The notes under the pieces: generated by a model
Database searches by the model: none
The model's input: only the letters and a program-made list of their open reading frames with translations
Told to the model about the DNA's origin: nothing
Translations under genes and position numbers: made by a program
Shown here: piece by piece, positions 31,087 to 42,200 of the stretch
Position numbering within the stretch: position 1 is the first letter of the stretch
How the letters are laid out: each line of letters starts with the position of its first letter
DNA from: Desulfuromonadales bacterium
GTDB taxonomy: Bacteria; Desulfobacterota; Desulfuromonadia; Geobacterales; Pseudopelobacteraceae
NCBI GenBank assembly: GCA_013377095.1
Contig: JACAAY010000004.1
Coordinates: 1-64,000, forward strand
Reading direction: 5' to 3'
DNA length: 64,000 bases

Positions 31087-31725
31087 TTATTTCTTGATTG
31101 TTTTTTCTCCCGGCTTCCAGTCAAGCGGGCAAAGCTCCTCGGTCTGTAGCGCCTTGAGCACCCGCACTGTCTCTTCAACGCTACGGCCAACCTTGTCGCT
31201 GTGCACAACCTGGTACTGCGTCACCCCCTGGGGGTCGATAATAAACAAACCACGCCGTGCAGCGCCGCTTGTCTCGTCCAGCACCCCATACGCCCGAGAG
31301 GTGTGTTTGCTGAAATCCGACAGAAGCGGAAAATCGACCTTGCCCAGCGCGCCGCTCTTTATCCAGGCCAGATGTGAATACTTGCTGTCAACCGAGATGG
31401 CCAGCACCTGGGTGTTATTGGCGTCGAATTCTGCCAGGGCCCTGTTGAATCCTTTGATCTCAGTGGGACAGATAAAGGTGAAATCTCCGGGATAAAAAAA
31501 CAGCACCACCCACTTGCCGCGATAAGCCTCAAGGCTGAATGTTTTGAACTCGCTATGTACAACCCCGTCCAGTTGAAATCCGGGAGCCGGAGTGCCAATC
31601 TCGACACGGGAAGAGGTATGGGAACCCTGGATAAGGGCATGGGGAACATAACTGGCTGCCGGAGAATCCGTTCCCATGCAAACGCCAGACACCACCAGTG
31701 CAGCAATCAGACAGATGAGCTTCAT
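31087..31725 (-). CDS. Exported 2-Cys peroxiredoxin (AhpC/Prx1 type)
   Basis: 212 residues. A Sec signal (LICLIAALVVSGVCMG) precedes a full peroxiredoxin: FFYPGDFTFICPTE has the peroxidatic Cys and EELCPLDWKPG the resolving Cys near the C-terminus, ending in the usual WKPGEKT tail. Typical 2-Cys enzymes are cytosolic, so export to the periplasm is notable. Its reductant there is unknown. GGAGGA precedes the ATG. Convergent with the kinase at 29865 and divergent from the cyclophilin gene. Confidence 0.85.
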   Translation of the reverse strand: MKLICLIAALVVSGVCMGTDSPAASYVPHALIQGSHTSSRVEIGTPAPGFQLDGVVHSEFKTFSLEAYRGKWVVLFFYPGDFTFICPTEIKGFNRALAEFDANNTQVLAISVDSKYSHLAWIKSGALGKVDFPLLSDFSKHTSRAYGVLDETSGAARRGLFIIDPQGVTQYQVVHSDKVGRSVEETVRVLKALQTEELCPLDWKPGEKTIKK

Positions 31726-31892
31726 GCAATCCTCCTCGATTTCAGCCGTTTCGGCATGCGCGGTCCGTTGCTCCTAGAACAACTCTTCCCAGTGCAATCG
31801 AAAAAAAGTTCCGATTTAATCGACTCTGTGGTACATAAAATTTACACAATTCATGGAATACATCAAGTATATCATCGCACCGGAGGTTTCGT

Positions 31893-32408
31893 ATGTCTGA
31901 ACAAAATCCGCAGGTCCTGCTGGAAACATCCATGGGGGCCATCAAAATCGAACTTTTCAAGGAAAAAGCTCCCATCACCGTCAAGAACTTCCTCGGCTAT
32001 GTCAAGGAAGGCTTTTACGACGGACTCATCTTTCACCGGGTCATCAAGGACTTCATGATCCAGGGTGGCGGCATGAGCGAAACGCTGGAACAGAAAAAGC
32101 CCAAATTCGCCATCAAGAACGAGGCCGCCAACAAGCTCTCCAACAAACGCGGCACCCTGGCCATGGCCCGCACCGCCATTGTGGATTCAGCAACCTCTCA
32201 GTTTTTCATCAATACCGTGGATAATGCCTTCCTGGATCACCAGGGCAAGCAGGCCGATCGTTTCGGCTACTGCGTCTTCGGCCAGGTACTGGAAGGTATG
32301 GATGTGGTGGACCAGATCCGCGCAGTTAAAACCGGAACAAAAAACGGCCACGGCGACGTTCCCGTTGAGCCGGTCTTCATCACGAAAGCCAGCCTGATCG
32401 AAGTATAG
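31893..32408 (+). CDS. Cyclophilin-type peptidyl-prolyl isomerase
   Basis: 171 residues with FHRVIKDFMIQGGG, the active-site block, and ATSQFFINTVDNAFLD, where Gln and Phe line the proline pocket. FGYCVFGQVLEGMDVVD is the usual C-terminal block. No signal peptide, so it should be the cytosolic PpiB form, speeding prolyl cis-trans changes in protein folding. GGAGG precedes the ATG. A terminator follows at 32432. Confidence 0.93.
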   Translation: MSEQNPQVLLETSMGAIKIELFKEKAPITVKNFLGYVKEGFYDGLIFHRVIKDFMIQGGGMSETLEQKKPKFAIKNEAANKLSNKRGTLAMARTAIVDSATSQFFINTVDNAFLDHQGKQADRFGYCVFGQVLEGMDVVDQIRAVKTGTKNGHGDVPVEPVFITKASLIEV

Positions 32409-32431
32409 TATCGCCCCTGTTTTCAGTTTCG

Positions 32432-32466
32432 ACGCCCCGTTTTTCTGAAAGCGGGGCGTTTTTTTA
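32432..32466 (+). terminator. Rho-independent terminator of the cyclophilin gene
   Basis: ACGCCCCG and CGGGGCGT pair perfectly around a 12-base loop, followed by a T7 run ending in A. It lies 24 bases past the stop codon. Confidence 0.9.
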
Positions 32467-32467
32467 T

Positions 32468-32504
32468 GGCGCACAATAGGACCAAAAAAGTCCTATTGTG
32501 CGCC
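32468..32504. repeat. Perfect 15-bp inverted repeat
   Basis: GGCGCACAATAGGAC, seven bases (CAAAAAA), GTCCTATTGTGCGCC. It begins two bases after the cyclophilin terminator, 66 bases before the msrB start, and has no T-run, so it is not a second terminator. An operator for msrB or a dispersed palindromic element is possible. Confidence 0.7.
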
Positions 32505-32569
32505 CACACGGTTTCGGATAGAGTAAAAGCAGAAGCAGGTGCAACAACATCTCCCAAAGGAGGTTATGC

Positions 32570-33127
32570 ATGAATAGCATTCATCTATTGTTCATTATTC
32601 TGATAGCGGCAGCCATCACCGTCTGCGACAATGGTCCGGTGCCTTCCCCTGCCGTTGCCAGCGCACTGACAGGCATGCCCGTACACGCGTCCATCAGGCT
32701 CTACTCCGTGGCCCGGAAAGGATATATCATGAGCGAAAAAATCATCAAGAGCGACGAGGAATGGCGCAAACTGCTGAATCCGGAACAGTATCACGTCACG
32801 CGGCAACAGGGAACCGAACGCGCCTATACCGGCGCAACCTGGAACAACCACGACAAGGGGATCTACCAGTGCATCTGCTGCGGCAACGACCTGTTCAGTT
32901 CCGACACCAAGTATGAGTCCGGCACCGGCTGGCCCAGCTTCTGGAAACCGATTGCAGCGGAGAATATCGCCACCCGCGCCGACAACGCCCTGTTCTCGAA
33001 ACGCACCGAGGTGCTCTGCAGCCGTTGTGACGCCCACCTGGGACATGTGTTCGACGACGGACCGAAACCGACCGGGTTGCGCTATTGTATGAACTCGGCA
33101 GCACTGAAGTTTGTCAAATCGCCATGA
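32570..33127 (+). CDS. msrB: Peptide-methionine (R)-S-oxide reductase MsrB, with N-terminal signal-like extension
   Basis: 185 residues. The MsrB domain (from about residue 55) has zinc ligands CICC and CSRC, the GTGWPSFW block and the catalytic Cys in RYCMNSAAL. The first 53 residues are extra: [15 protein letters not shown] looks like a Sec signal with a poor lipobox. A second start, ATG 32729 ([12 protein letters not shown]), has its own AAGGA seven bases upstream. It would give a plain cytosolic MsrB. The upstream ATG has AAAGGAGG. Both forms may be made. The stop overlaps the next gene as ATGA. Confidence 0.88.
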   Translation: MNSIHLLFIILIAAAITVCDNGPVPSPAVASALTGMPVHASIRLYSVARKGYIMSEKIIKSDEEWRKLLNPEQYHVTRQQGTERAYTGATWNNHDKGIYQCICCGNDLFSSDTKYESGTGWPSFWKPIAAENIATRADNALFSKRTEVLCSRCDAHLGHVFDDGPKPTGLRYCMNSAALKFVKSP

Positions 33128-34647
33128 GTGACCCATTCCCCATCCTCCCTGACACCCCGGAAAACCGGGAGTTGGCGGACAACGTCCACCCCAGGGGGTG
33201 GGCCAATCCAGTACCTGCTGGACGTTACAACCTGGTGGTGGTCGGCGCAGGAACGGCAGGGTTGATATGCGCCGCGGGAGCTGCAGGTCTGGGCGCCAGG
33301 GTGGCTCTGGTTGAGCAGCGGCTGTTAGGGGGCGACTGTCTCAATTTCGGCTGCGTGCCATCCAAAGGAATGATCCGCGCTTCGCGGGCGCTGTTCGACT
33401 GCCGCACGTCGGCGCGCTTCGGTGTCCGTGGCGCTGATGAGGTCGGGTTCGACTTTGCGGCTGCCATGGAACGGATGCGGAAACTGAGAAGTTCCCTCAG
33501 CCGCAACGATTCGGCCAGGCGTTTCCGCGATGAACTGGGTGTGGATGTCTTTATCGGCAACGGCAAGTTCGTCTCCCGTTACTGCCTGGAGGTGGAGGGG
33601 ATGAAGCTGTTATTCAGCAAGGCGGCCATCTGCAGTGGCGCCCGGCCCGCTGCACCAGCAATACCTGGATTAACCGAGACCGGTTTCCTGACCAGCGAAA
33701 CAATCTTTTCCCTGACCGAGTTGCCAATGCGTCTGGCAATCATCGGCGCCGGCCCAATCGGTTGCGAGCTGGCCCAGGCCTTTGCCCGGTTTGGCAGCAG
33801 GGTAACCCTGATCCAGCGCGCATCCCAGATCCTGGCGCGTGAAGACCGTGATGCCGCCGGAATTCTGCATGACTGTTTTGTAACAGAGGGGATCGATCTG
33901 CGCCTGGGAACAAAGATCCTGTCCGTCCAGCAGCGTAACGGCGAAAAGGTCCTGCGCCTGGAGCGGGAGGGGAGAGTATCCGAAGTAGTCGTGGACGACA
34001 TTCTTGTCGCTGCCGGTCGATCAGCGAATATCGAGGGGCTGGGACTTGAGTCGGCCGATGTGGTTTTTAATGACAACGGGGTAACGGTCAACGACCAGCT
34101 ACGAACCTCCAACCCGGACATCTTCGCCGCCGGCGACATCTGCTCCCCCCACAAGTTCACCCACACCGCCGACGCCCAGGCCCGGATCGTGATCGCCAAC
34201 GCCCTGTTCATGGGCAGACAGAAGTGCTCGTCCCTGACCATTCCCTGGTGCACCTACTGCGACCCGGAGATCGCTCATGTGGGGATGTACGAACGGGATG
34301 CACGCTCCCGGGGAATAGAGGTCTCCACCCTGACCATACCACTGAGCGAGGTGGATCGGGCCGTGCTGGACGGAGAGACGCAGGGCTTTGCCCGGGTGCA
34401 CCTGAAAAAGGGGAGCGACCGGATTCTCGGCGCCACCATCGTGGCCCGTCACGCCGGGGAGATGATCAGCGAATTGTCCCTGGCCATCACCAACGGCCTC
34501 GGTCTGGACGCCATCGCAAAAACCATCCACCCTTACCCGACCCAGGCCGAAGTCATCAAAAAACTGGCTGACGCCCATAACCGCACCCGCCTGACACCAT
34601 TTCTCAAAAAAGTTCTGGCCGGCTGGTTGAAATGGCAGCGGAGGTAA
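33124..34647 (+). CDS. FAD-dependent disulfide oxidoreductase (mercuric reductase-like)
   Basis: 507 residues of the class I pyridine nucleotide-disulfide oxidoreductase fold. [22 protein letters not shown] binds FAD (in parts [10 protein letters not shown] and AAGAAGLGA), [10 protein letters not shown] holds the redox-active Cys pair, [20 protein letters not shown] binds NAD(P)H, and [15 protein letters not shown] is the C-terminal interface block with its His. It resembles MerA core proteins but lacks the heavy-metal domain and the C-terminal Cys-Cys pair, so mercury reduction is doubtful. Translationally coupled to msrB. Followed by a TVP38-type membrane protein. Confidence 0.88.
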   Translation: MSDPFPILPDTPENRELADNVHPRGWANPVPAGRYNLVVVGAGTAGLICAAGAAGLGARVALVEQRLLGGDCLNFGCVPSKGMIRASRALFDCRTSARFGVRGADEVGFDFAAAMERMRKLRSSLSRNDSARRFRDELGVDVFIGNGKFVSRYCLEVEGMKLLFSKAAICSGARPAAPAIPGLTETGFLTSETIFSLTELPMRLAIIGAGPIGCELAQAFARFGSRVTLIQRASQILAREDRDAAGILHDCFVTEGIDLRLGTKILSVQQRNGEKVLRLEREGRVSEVVVDDILVAAGRSANIEGLGLESADVVFNDNGVTVNDQLRTSNPDIFAAGDICSPHKFTHTADAQARIVIANALFMGRQKCSSLTIPWCTYCDPEIAHVGMYERDARSRGIEVSTLTIPLSEVDRAVLDGETQGFARVHLKKGSDRILGATIVARHAGEMISELSLAITNGLGLDAIAKTIHPYPTQAEVIKKLADAHNRTRLTPFLKKVLAGWLKWQRR

Positions 34648-34651
34648 AGGC

Positions 34652-34716
34652 GGTTCGTGGTTCTTGGTTCAAGGTTCGTGGTTTAAGCCATGAACCACGA
34701 ACCACGAACCTTGAAC
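34652..34716. repeat. Internally repetitive hairpin element
   Basis: GGTTCGTGGTTC-type units repeat on one arm and their complements on the other. The perfect core is GTTCAAGGTTCGTGGTT (34667-34683) with its complement at 34700-34716. It fills the gap between the oxidoreductase and the TVP38-type gene. A T-run is absent on the plus strand. Confidence 0.7.
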
Positions 34717-34729
34717 AAAAAAGGCCCTC

Positions 34730-35410
34730 ATGGACAGATACAAATTACTCATACTCTTCCTCGCCGCCCTGGCCATGGCTCTGTTCTTCTACCTCGACCT
34801 GGGCAGCTATCTCTCCCTGGAGGCCCTGAAAGCCAACCACCGGGCGCTGTTGGAGTACCGTGACCAGCACACTGTTGCCATGGTGGCCGGCTTCATGCTG
34901 ATCTACATCGTTCAGACCGCCTTTTCACTGCCCGGCGCCGCCATTCTCTCCCTGGCTTCCGGCGCCCTCTTCGGCACGGCCATGGGTACCGTGTACGCCA
35001 ACATAAGCGCCACCATCGGCGCCACCCTGGCATTTCTCGTCACGCGCTACCTGCTGCGCGATATCGTGCTGGCAAAATTTGGTTCCCGACTGGAGGGGAT
35101 CAACCGGGAGCTGGAAAGCCGCGGCTTCAACTACCTGCTCTTCCTGCGGCTGGTGCCGGTCTTCCCCTTTTTCCTGATCAACCTGGCATCCGGCCTGACC
35201 AGACTGCCGCTGCGAACCTTCATCCTGGCCACCATGGTCGGCATCATCCCGGGCGGCTTTATCTATGTCAACGCCGGAGCCAGTCTGGTCACCGTCACGT
35301 CACTCTCCGGCATCGCCTCACCGCGGGTGCTGGCCTCCCTCACCCTGCTGGGACTGTTCAGCCTGACCCCGGCGCTGTACATAAAATTCAAGCATAAAAA
35401 GGATATCTGA
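34730..35410 (+). CDS. TVP38/TMEM64 (VTT) family membrane protein
   Basis: 226 residues with about five membrane helices. FSLPGAAILSLASGALFG and LRLVPVFPFFLINLASGLT are the two conserved blocks of the VTT/DedA-like fold, proposed lipid scramblases or transporters in the inner membrane. AAAGG lies before the ATG. It follows a disulfide oxidoreductase and precedes an AhpD-like gene by four bases, a grouping I recall from other geobacters near arsS. Substrate unknown. Confidence 0.88.
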   Translation: MDRYKLLILFLAALAMALFFYLDLGSYLSLEALKANHRALLEYRDQHTVAMVAGFMLIYIVQTAFSLPGAAILSLASGALFGTAMGTVYANISATIGATLAFLVTRYLLRDIVLAKFGSRLEGINRELESRGFNYLLFLRLVPVFPFFLINLASGLTRLPLRTFILATMVGIIPGGFIYVNAGASLVTVTSLSGIASPRVLASLTLLGLFSLTPALYIKFKHKKDI

Positions 35411-35414
35411 CCCC

Positions 35415-35747
35415 ATGGAAACATACTACAACCCCGCCGACCTGGCCAAATTCAGTGAAATCAGCAAGGATGCCCCCGAGCTGGCAACAAAATTCTTCGA
35501 CTACTATGGCGCGGTCTTTGCCGAAGGGGCGCTCACCGAACGGGAAAAAGCGCTGATCGCCCTGGCCGTGGCACATGCCGTGCAGTGTCCCTACTGCATC
35601 GACGCCTATACCACCGCTTGCCTGGAGAAAGGGTCGAATCTGGAGGAGATGACCGAGGCGCTGCATGTGGTCACCGCCATCCGCGGCGGAGCATCCCTGG
35701 TGCATGGGGTGCAGATGCGCCGCATAGCGGAGAAGCTGTCGCTGTAG
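35415..35747 (+). CDS. AhpD-like (carboxymuconolactone decarboxylase fold) protein, arsenosugar-locus type
   Basis: 110 residues. LTEREKALIALAVAHAVQCPYCIDAYTTACLEKG (in parts EREKALIALAVAHA and CPYCIDAYT) is the AhpD core with the redox Cys-x2-Cys. Known members are peroxidase reductants or decarboxylases; this short form is the one often annotated beside arsS as a peroxidase-like protein. In this window arsS lies 16 kb away behind a kinase island. Four bases downstream of the TVP38-type gene, so cotranscribed. Confidence 0.85.
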   Translation: METYYNPADLAKFSEISKDAPELATKFFDYYGAVFAEGALTEREKALIALAVAHAVQCPYCIDAYTTACLEKGSNLEEMTEALHVVTAIRGGASLVHGVQMRRIAEKLSL

Positions 35748-35763
35748 CCGAACAAACGCAAAC

Positions 35764-35791
35764 GAGGCTGTCTCCCCGTGGAAACAGCCTC
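35764..35791. terminator. Hairpin after the AhpD-like gene
   Basis: GAGGCTGT and ACAGCCTC pair perfectly around 12 bases, 17 bases past the stop. A T6 run occurs only about 19 bases later, so termination here is likely but not certain. Past it, 35792-35948 has no gene; an ATTTCCGGGT/ACCCGGAAAT pair (35914-35960) may end the minus-strand kinase transcript. Confidence 0.45.
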
Positions 35792-35948
35792 CTAACGTGC
35801 TTCGTCGGTATTTTTTCGAGCAGAAAATTGCAAAAGCCTCAAAATACTGCCTTGTCCCGGACCCAAAAGACGGGCCTAAAGGAGAAGGTGCCCCGGAGGG
35901 GCGGATGAGGGGAATTTCCGGGTGCCACAAGTCCCGCCTCCTCCGACC

Positions 35949-38900
35949 CTACCCGGAAATCTCACCCAGTATCTTTTTCAATTCCGCCACCTTGTACGGC
36001 TTGGTAATCACTCCGCTGAAGCCGAATGAACGGTAATCGGCCATGATCGGATCATTGGAATAGCCGCTTGATACAATCGCCTTTACATTGTCATCCAGTT
36101 CGCGCAGCAGCTTGATGGTCTCCTTTCCGCCCATGCCGCCCGGTATGGTCAGGTCCATGATTACTGCTAAAAATGGCTGGCGGGCTTCAGCGGCCTGCCG
36201 GTACAACGCCACCGCTTCAGTACCATCCCGCGCAAACGCTGCTTCATAGCCGAGAAAATCAAGCATCTCGCCGGCAACGTCCCGGATGGTTGCTTCATCA
36301 TCCATGACAAGCACCTTCCCCGATCCACCAGGGGTTTCCGTCTCCTTGCCCGCCTGTTCGACAACCCCGCTGACGGTGGCGGGGAGATAGATAGTGAATA
36401 CCGTACCAACGCCCTGTTGGGAGCTGACGGTAATATAGCCATCGTGATTCTTCACGATGGAGTAGACCGTTGCCAATCCGAGACCCTTGCCCTTCTCCTT
36501 GGTTGTGAAATAGGGGTCGAAAATGCGGTCAATGACCTCTTCCGGGATACCTTCACCCTGATCCTTGACGCACACAAGAACATAACTCCCCTCCGGAAGC
36601 GGAAGCGCCTGTTCCGCTCCCAGGGAGACATTGGAGCAGCTAATCTCTATTTCGCCGCCAGCGGGCATGGCCTGCTCGGCATTGACCACCAGATTGTTGA
36701 TTACCTGGCTGAACTGTCCCGCATCAACCTCCACCGGATAGAGGTCATCCGCGATGACGAAACGGCTGGTGACCCGCGAACCGGACAGGGAAAACGAGAC
36801 CGAATCCTTGATGATACCGGCTATGGATGCGATCTTTTTAACCGGCGCGCCGCCACGGGAAAACGTCAACAACTGCTGGGTCAGATCCCTGGCACGCAGA
36901 GATGCCTTTTCCGCTTCGCAGAGCTTCTGATGGACCTTTTCTCCCGCGGGTACAAACAGCTTGGACAGGGAAATATTGCCCAGGATGGCGGTCAGGAGGT
37001 TGTTGAAGTCGTGGGCTATGCCGCCGGCCAGGATACCGATGGACTCAAGTTTCCGGGCATTGAAAAGTTCTTCCTCCATCTTTTTCTTCTCGGTAATATC
37101 GCGGAACACCAGCACCACCCCGACCAGCCTGCTCTCCCTGTCCCGGATCGGCGCGCCGCTGTCGGCAATGCTCCGCTCCGTGCCATCCTTCGCCACCAGG
37201 ATGGTGTGGTTGGCGAGCTCCACACTGCCACCGGTTGCCAAGACCTGATCCACCGGACTTTTACAGCGTTCGCGTGTCTTTTCACTGATTATGGTGAAAA
37301 CCTCGTCAAATGGCTTCCCGAGCGCCTCTTCCTGTTTCCAGCCGGTCATTTCCTCCGCAACCTTGTTGAGCAGGACAACCTTTCCCTCAGTATCGGCGGT
37401 AATGACACCGTCACCAATGGAGCGCAGGGTCACGGCCAGACGCTCTTTCTCCATGGCCAGAGCAGCTTCGGTGCGCTTTCGCTCGCTGATATTGCGGACA
37501 TGTTCCGTTACCATCACGACCTGTCCCGCTTCATCAAAGATAGGAAAGGCCTGCACCTCCACATAACCGACCTTCGGATTGAATTTCTCAGACAATACCG
37601 AACGTCCCGTCCTGAAAACTTCCTCGGTGTGACAGGTTTCACAGGGTACAAAGTTCCCGTAATAGGCATCATAGCAATGGGGGAGCTTGTCGCGCAGTTC
37701 CATGGCAACATACTCGTATCCGCCATGCCAGTTGGAAAGCACAATGCGGTAATCCCGGTTGATAATGGAAAACAGGTCCGGAATCCCCTCAAAGACGCTG
37801 CGCAGAAGCCGCTCCGACTGCCGCAGCGCTTCTTCGGCCTGCCGGCGTTTCAGCTCCAACCGGTCGCGATCCAGCCGCGCCTGGAGAATCGGAGCAATAC
37901 GAACGGCAACGGCTTCCAGGATTTCCCGGTCATCAGTATCATAGCCGGCTTCCTTGTTGGCAACGGAGATCAGTCCGATGGTCCGCTGTTGATATACAAT
38001 GGGTGACGCAAGAAAGTTGCGGATGGAAACATGCCCTTCTGGTACGGAAAAAGGGCCATCGCCGGAAAACGTCTTCTGCTCCCGCAAGGCGCGCCCCCAC
38101 AGACCGGCCCAGGCTTCCGGCGGAAACATGGTCGTTTTTTCGTGAATCTCACATTCCGCCCAGACGTCTCTGGTCATGGAAGGAATTACCAGGACCCCCT
38201 CCTCGTTGATGTAGCCGAACAACCCGTAGCGGCACTTCATCACCTTCAGAACGGTCTCAACCACTTCCCCGTACATCTCTTCATGCGGAGTGGTGAGAAA
38301 GATGCTGGCAATCCGGTTTTTGATTGCCAGAAGCCGTTCCGAGCGTTGCAACGCCTCTTCCGCCCGCCTGCGCTTGGTGATGTCGAAAAACACCAGCACC
38401 AGACCCATGACAGCGCCCTTGTCGCCGGAAATGGGCGTGGCCTTTGCCTCAACCGGCACCTGCCTGCCGACTTGAGACTGAACCAGGACATCATATGGCA
38501 GATCAACCAGTTCTCCCGCATCAACGACCCGGCGAACGATCTCCCCCACACTGATGTCGGCCGATTTGCTCAGAAAACGGACCACCTCCGAAAGGCTTCT
38601 GCCGATCGTCTGGTCGCGACTCCAGCCGGTCAACGATTCCGCCACGGGATTCATATAGGTAATCACCCCGGACACATCCGTTGTCACGACAGCGTCCCCG
38701 ATACTTCTCAGTGTTGTGGCAAGCCACTGTTCGCTCCGTTTAAGCCGGCTCTCCATACGGTGCTTGTACAGCGCCATCTCTATCGCCGTTTGCAGGGTGT
38801 GATCCTGAAACGGCTTGACCACATACCCGAAGGGCTCGGTTATCTTGGCCCGACCCAGGGTCTCGGCATCGGTATAGGCGGTCAGATAGATCACGGGAAG

Positions 38901-39149
38901 GTCAACCTGGGTGCGGATCGCTTCAGCTGCCTCGATGCCATCCATGTTCCCCTGGAGGTTGATATCCATCAGGATCAGGTCCGGCCGGCTCATTGCAGCA
39001 ATACTGACCGCCTCCTCACCGGTAGGGACGATATCGATTACGCGGTAGCCCATGCTTTCCAGACGTTTCTGGATCCCCCTGGCAATAATCAGTTCATCCT
39101 CAACAACCAGGATTCTTTTAGTTTCAGCCGCTTGCGATGCGTCAACCAT
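35949..39149 (-). CDS. Hybrid sensor kinase REC-PAS-GAF-PAS-PAS-HisKA-HATPase-REC
   Basis: 1066 residues, no membrane segment. In order: receiver ([18 protein letters not shown]; phospho-Asp in LILMDINLQ), PAS ([15 protein letters not shown]), GAF (about residues 280-420), a PAS with a Cys pair ([13 protein letters not shown]), PAS ([15 protein letters not shown]), HisKA ([16 protein letters not shown]), HATPase ([36 protein letters not shown]) and a C-terminal receiver ([12 protein letters not shown]; Asp in VIMDLTIPG). This permits a phosphorelay starting with an outside kinase. GGGAGGGG lies before ATG 39149. It is the last gene of the minus-strand island and belongs to a different kinase class from its neighbours. 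Confidence 0.9.
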   Translation of the reverse strand: MVDASQAAETKRILVVEDELIIARGIQKRLESMGYRVIDIVPTGEEAVSIAAMSRPDLILMDINLQGNMDGIEAAEAIRTQVDLPVIYLTAYTDAETLGRAKITEPFGYVVKPFQDHTLQTAIEMALYKHRMESRLKRSEQWLATTLRSIGDAVVTTDVSGVITYMNPVAESLTGWSRDQTIGRSLSEVVRFLSKSADISVGEIVRRVVDAGELVDLPYDVLVQSQVGRQVPVEAKATPISGDKGAVMGLVLVFFDITKRRRAEEALQRSERLLAIKNRIASIFLTTPHEEMYGEVVETVLKVMKCRYGLFGYINEEGVLVIPSMTRDVWAECEIHEKTTMFPPEAWAGLWGRALREQKTFSGDGPFSVPEGHVSIRNFLASPIVYQQRTIGLISVANKEAGYDTDDREILEAVAVRIAPILQARLDRDRLELKRRQAEEALRQSERLLRSVFEGIPDLFSIINRDYRIVLSNWHGGYEYVAMELRDKLPHCYDAYYGNFVPCETCHTEEVFRTGRSVLSEKFNPKVGYVEVQAFPIFDEAGQVVMVTEHVRNISERKRTEAALAMEKERLAVTLRSIGDGVITADTEGKVVLLNKVAEEMTGWKQEEALGKPFDEVFTIISEKTRERCKSPVDQVLATGGSVELANHTILVAKDGTERSIADSGAPIRDRESRLVGVVLVFRDITEKKKMEEELFNARKLESIGILAGGIAHDFNNLLTAILGNISLSKLFVPAGEKVHQKLCEAEKASLRARDLTQQLLTFSRGGAPVKKIASIAGIIKDSVSFSLSGSRVTSRFVIADDLYPVEVDAGQFSQVINNLVVNAEQAMPAGGEIEISCSNVSLGAEQALPLPEGSYVLVCVKDQGEGIPEEVIDRIFDPYFTTKEKGKGLGLATVYSIVKNHDGYITVSSQQGVGTVFTIYLPATVSGVVEQAGKETETPGGSGKVLVMDDEATIRDVAGEMLDFLGYEAAFARDGTEAVALYRQAAEARQPFLAVIMDLTIPGGMGGKETIKLLRELDDNVKAIVSSGYSNDPIMADYRSFGFSGVITKPYKVAELKKILGEISG

Positions 39150-39281
39150 AACACCCCTCCCACCATGCCGGAGACTGCGGATCTGTTTCACTGCTAAAGA
39201 GTACCACGCTTTCTCATTATAATACAAATCAGACCTCTCCGCATAAAAGAGGATGATTTTCCGGCACATTTGCCACCGGCA

Positions 39282-42200
39282 TTAGTCGGGTTCGACGTAA
39301 TTGATCGCCTGAAAGCGGATATGGAACGAAGCGCCCTGGCTGGTGTCCAGACTGATTTCTCCCTTGAGCTGGCGCACGAGCATTCTGACAAGCTGTAAAC
39401 CGAGTGTTTCGGTGGCAATGAAATCCGTACCGGCGGGCAGCCCAACACCGTTATCAGCAATCGTAAGACGTATCCATCCATTTTCTTCCGACTGGAATCC
39501 GATACGGATCGTTCCGTGCCTGTCCCCGGGAAAGGCATACTTCAGTGCGTTCGAAACCAGCTCATTGACTATCAGACCACAGGGTATTGCCTGGTCAATG
39601 CCCAGAGAAACGTTTCCTGCATCAACGACCAGGGAAACCCGGTCCGGGTCCATCACGTAGGTACGGAAGAGATTCCTTGTCAGACCTTCGATGTACCCGT
39701 GAAAGTCAATGGAGGAAAAATTTCTGGTCTGGTACAGCTGTTCATGCACCAGCGCCATGGCGGCAATGCGATTCTGGCTCTCCCTGAAGGAACGGAGCGC
39801 GTCCTGATCCCGTATGGATTCGGACTGGAGATCGAGCAGGCTGGAGACAATCTGCAGGTTGTTCTTAACCCTGTGGTGGATCTCCTTGAGCAGAACCTCC
39901 TTTTCCACCAGGGCCGCCTGGATTCTTTCCTCGCTAAGCTTGGCTTCAGTGACATCCATAAAGGTTACGATACCTGCCGGTTTACCCTCGAAATCCATGG
40001 CGGCGCCCGACACCGCGACCCAGCGTTCCTCGCCCCCCCTGGTGATAATCTTGCTTTGATACTGTTTCGGCACCTGCTCGCCCCGTTGACGGGCCAACCC
40101 GATGTTCCGGACCATTTCCCTGAAGTCGGCGTGCGTCAATTCCCAGAATTGCATGCCCATCAGCTCCTCTTCGGCACAGCCGGTCAGACGCACAGTCGCC
40201 TCATTTACATAGACAAACCTCTCGCCCTGTATCAGCGCGATTGCGGTCGGAGAGGTCTCCGCCAACACGCGGAATTTTTCCTCGCTCTCCCGCAAGGCAT
40301 CTTCGGCCCGCTTTCGCTTGGAGATATCGGTGGTAAAAGAGCAGCTGATCTCCTGGTCCTGATACTTCAGGGCGTTGACCGCAACCTCCACGGGAAAGGT
40401 TGTCCCGTCCTTGCGACGGTGCAGCGTTTCAAAGGTATTCGAGCCGGTGGCGCCCAGTTTATTGCGGTGCTTCAGCCACAGTTCCGGTGTCAGGGTGGGA
40501 TCAATATCAAAGAAGCTCAGGGAACAGAGCTCTTCCGGTGAATAGCCGAGCATCCTGGCGGCCGATTTGTTGGCCACCATGATCCGTCCATCTCCCCGCC
40601 CCCGCATGATCCCCGTGGAGGCATTCTCAATGATGAACTGGCTCAGCTTCAATTCCTCCTCCGCACGCTTGCGATCGCTGATGTCCGTCACCAGCGCGAT
40701 ACTGCCGGCGAAGGCTCCCTGCTCGTCCTTAAGAGAGGTTGTGCTTAAAAGAACGTCAATACTGGAGCCATCCCGACGAACAAACCGGAAATCATGAAGT
40801 TCACGGATGCCCTCTTCCCGGCGGGAAACAAGTTCTTGTGCGGCCTGTCGCCCTTCATCATCCATGAAGTCGGTGATGGGCCGCCCCAACATCTCCCCCC
40901 GCCGGCATCCCAGCATCTGCTCCATGCGCTGGTTAACATAGGTGGTCTTCCACTCCCGGTCCACCTGCCAGATACCCTCCTCAGCCGTTTCGACGATCAG
41001 GCGGTAACGGTTTTCACTTTCCCGGAGCGCCTTCTCGACCTGTTTTCGCTCGCTAATGTCCTCAAGCAGTGCAAGGAGATACTCGACGGAACCGCTCTCG
41101 GCACGGACACACCCCACGGAAAGATTTGCATACACAGTCGCTCCATCTTTGCGGATAAAGCGTTTTTCCAGGGAATAGTCGTTTATCTCGCCCCTCAGTA
41201 GACGTTCAAAGCAGACAAGATCAGCGACCAAGTCATCCGGGTGGGTCAACTCCTCCCACGTCAGTCGCACCAGTTCATCACTTCCATACCCCAGCATCAG
41301 GCAAAGCCGGTCATTAACTTGCAACCAGCCTTTTCCGGGAGAGGTTATGGCCATGCCCACCAACTGGCGTTCGAAGTAGAGACGCATCCGCTCTTCGCTT
41401 TTTTTCAGCATCTCCTCTGCAAGCGTGCGCTCGCTGATATCCTCGACAAAACCCTCGAATTCACGCGGACTGTCGGCCTGCCCCGGAACAACGCGAAAGT
41501 GGAAGTTACAGACAATGATACTTCCGTCCTTGCAGCGAAAGTGCTCCTCGAAGATCTGCCAGCCGCCACGGGATGACACTGCCCCGATCAACTCACGCCG
41601 ATGGGAGGGATCCACGTAGATCGCCTCGGCAATGCTGGTGTGATTCACCATTCTGACCATTTCCTCCGGCGAATCATATTTCAGCATGCGCGCCACCACC
41701 GGATTGACGTCAATGAACTTTCCCTCCAGGGTGGAACGAAAAATGCCGACCGGGGCGTTTTCGAAGATATCGCGATATTTGCGTTCCGACTGCTTGAGCG
41801 ACTCTTCCGTCCGCTTGCGGTCAGTTATCTCCAGGATAATCCCATCCCAGAGGATATCGCCGTTGGGTTGCGGTTCGGGGCGGGACATGCAGTCGTACCA
41901 GCGCACCTCCCCATGGACAATATGGCGCAGGACTTCCCGCCAGGGCTGCATCGTCTCGGCGGACTTCTTTACGGATACGGCAAACCGTTCACGATCATCC
42001 GGATGGATCAGTCCGGATGAGAGACTTGCGTCGGCCATCAGAGCTTCCGGTTCAAGATCGAACAACTGTCGGGAAGCTTCATTGACAGAGGGAAAGGAAA
42101 AACTTCCGTCCGGATGCAGTGCAAACTGATAGACCATGCCGGGGATAATGGCCTTGAGACGACGGTACTTCTCCTCCCAAAGCCTGCCCGCATCTTCGGC

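Noticed and set aside
33124-34647. Calling the disulfide oxidoreductase a mercuric reductase
   Set aside because: It lacks the heavy-metal domain and the C-terminal Cys-Cys pair, and no mer gene is nearby.
37600-37680. CETCH in a kinase PAS domain as a c-type haem site
   Set aside because: The protein has no export signal, and Cys-x2-Cys pairs of this kind are common in such PAS domains; covalent haem attachment needs the periplasm.
36417-38006. A 529-codon plus-strand frame opposite the hybrid kinase
   Set aside because: Antisense shadow; the kinase on the other strand has complete receiver and kinase motifs.
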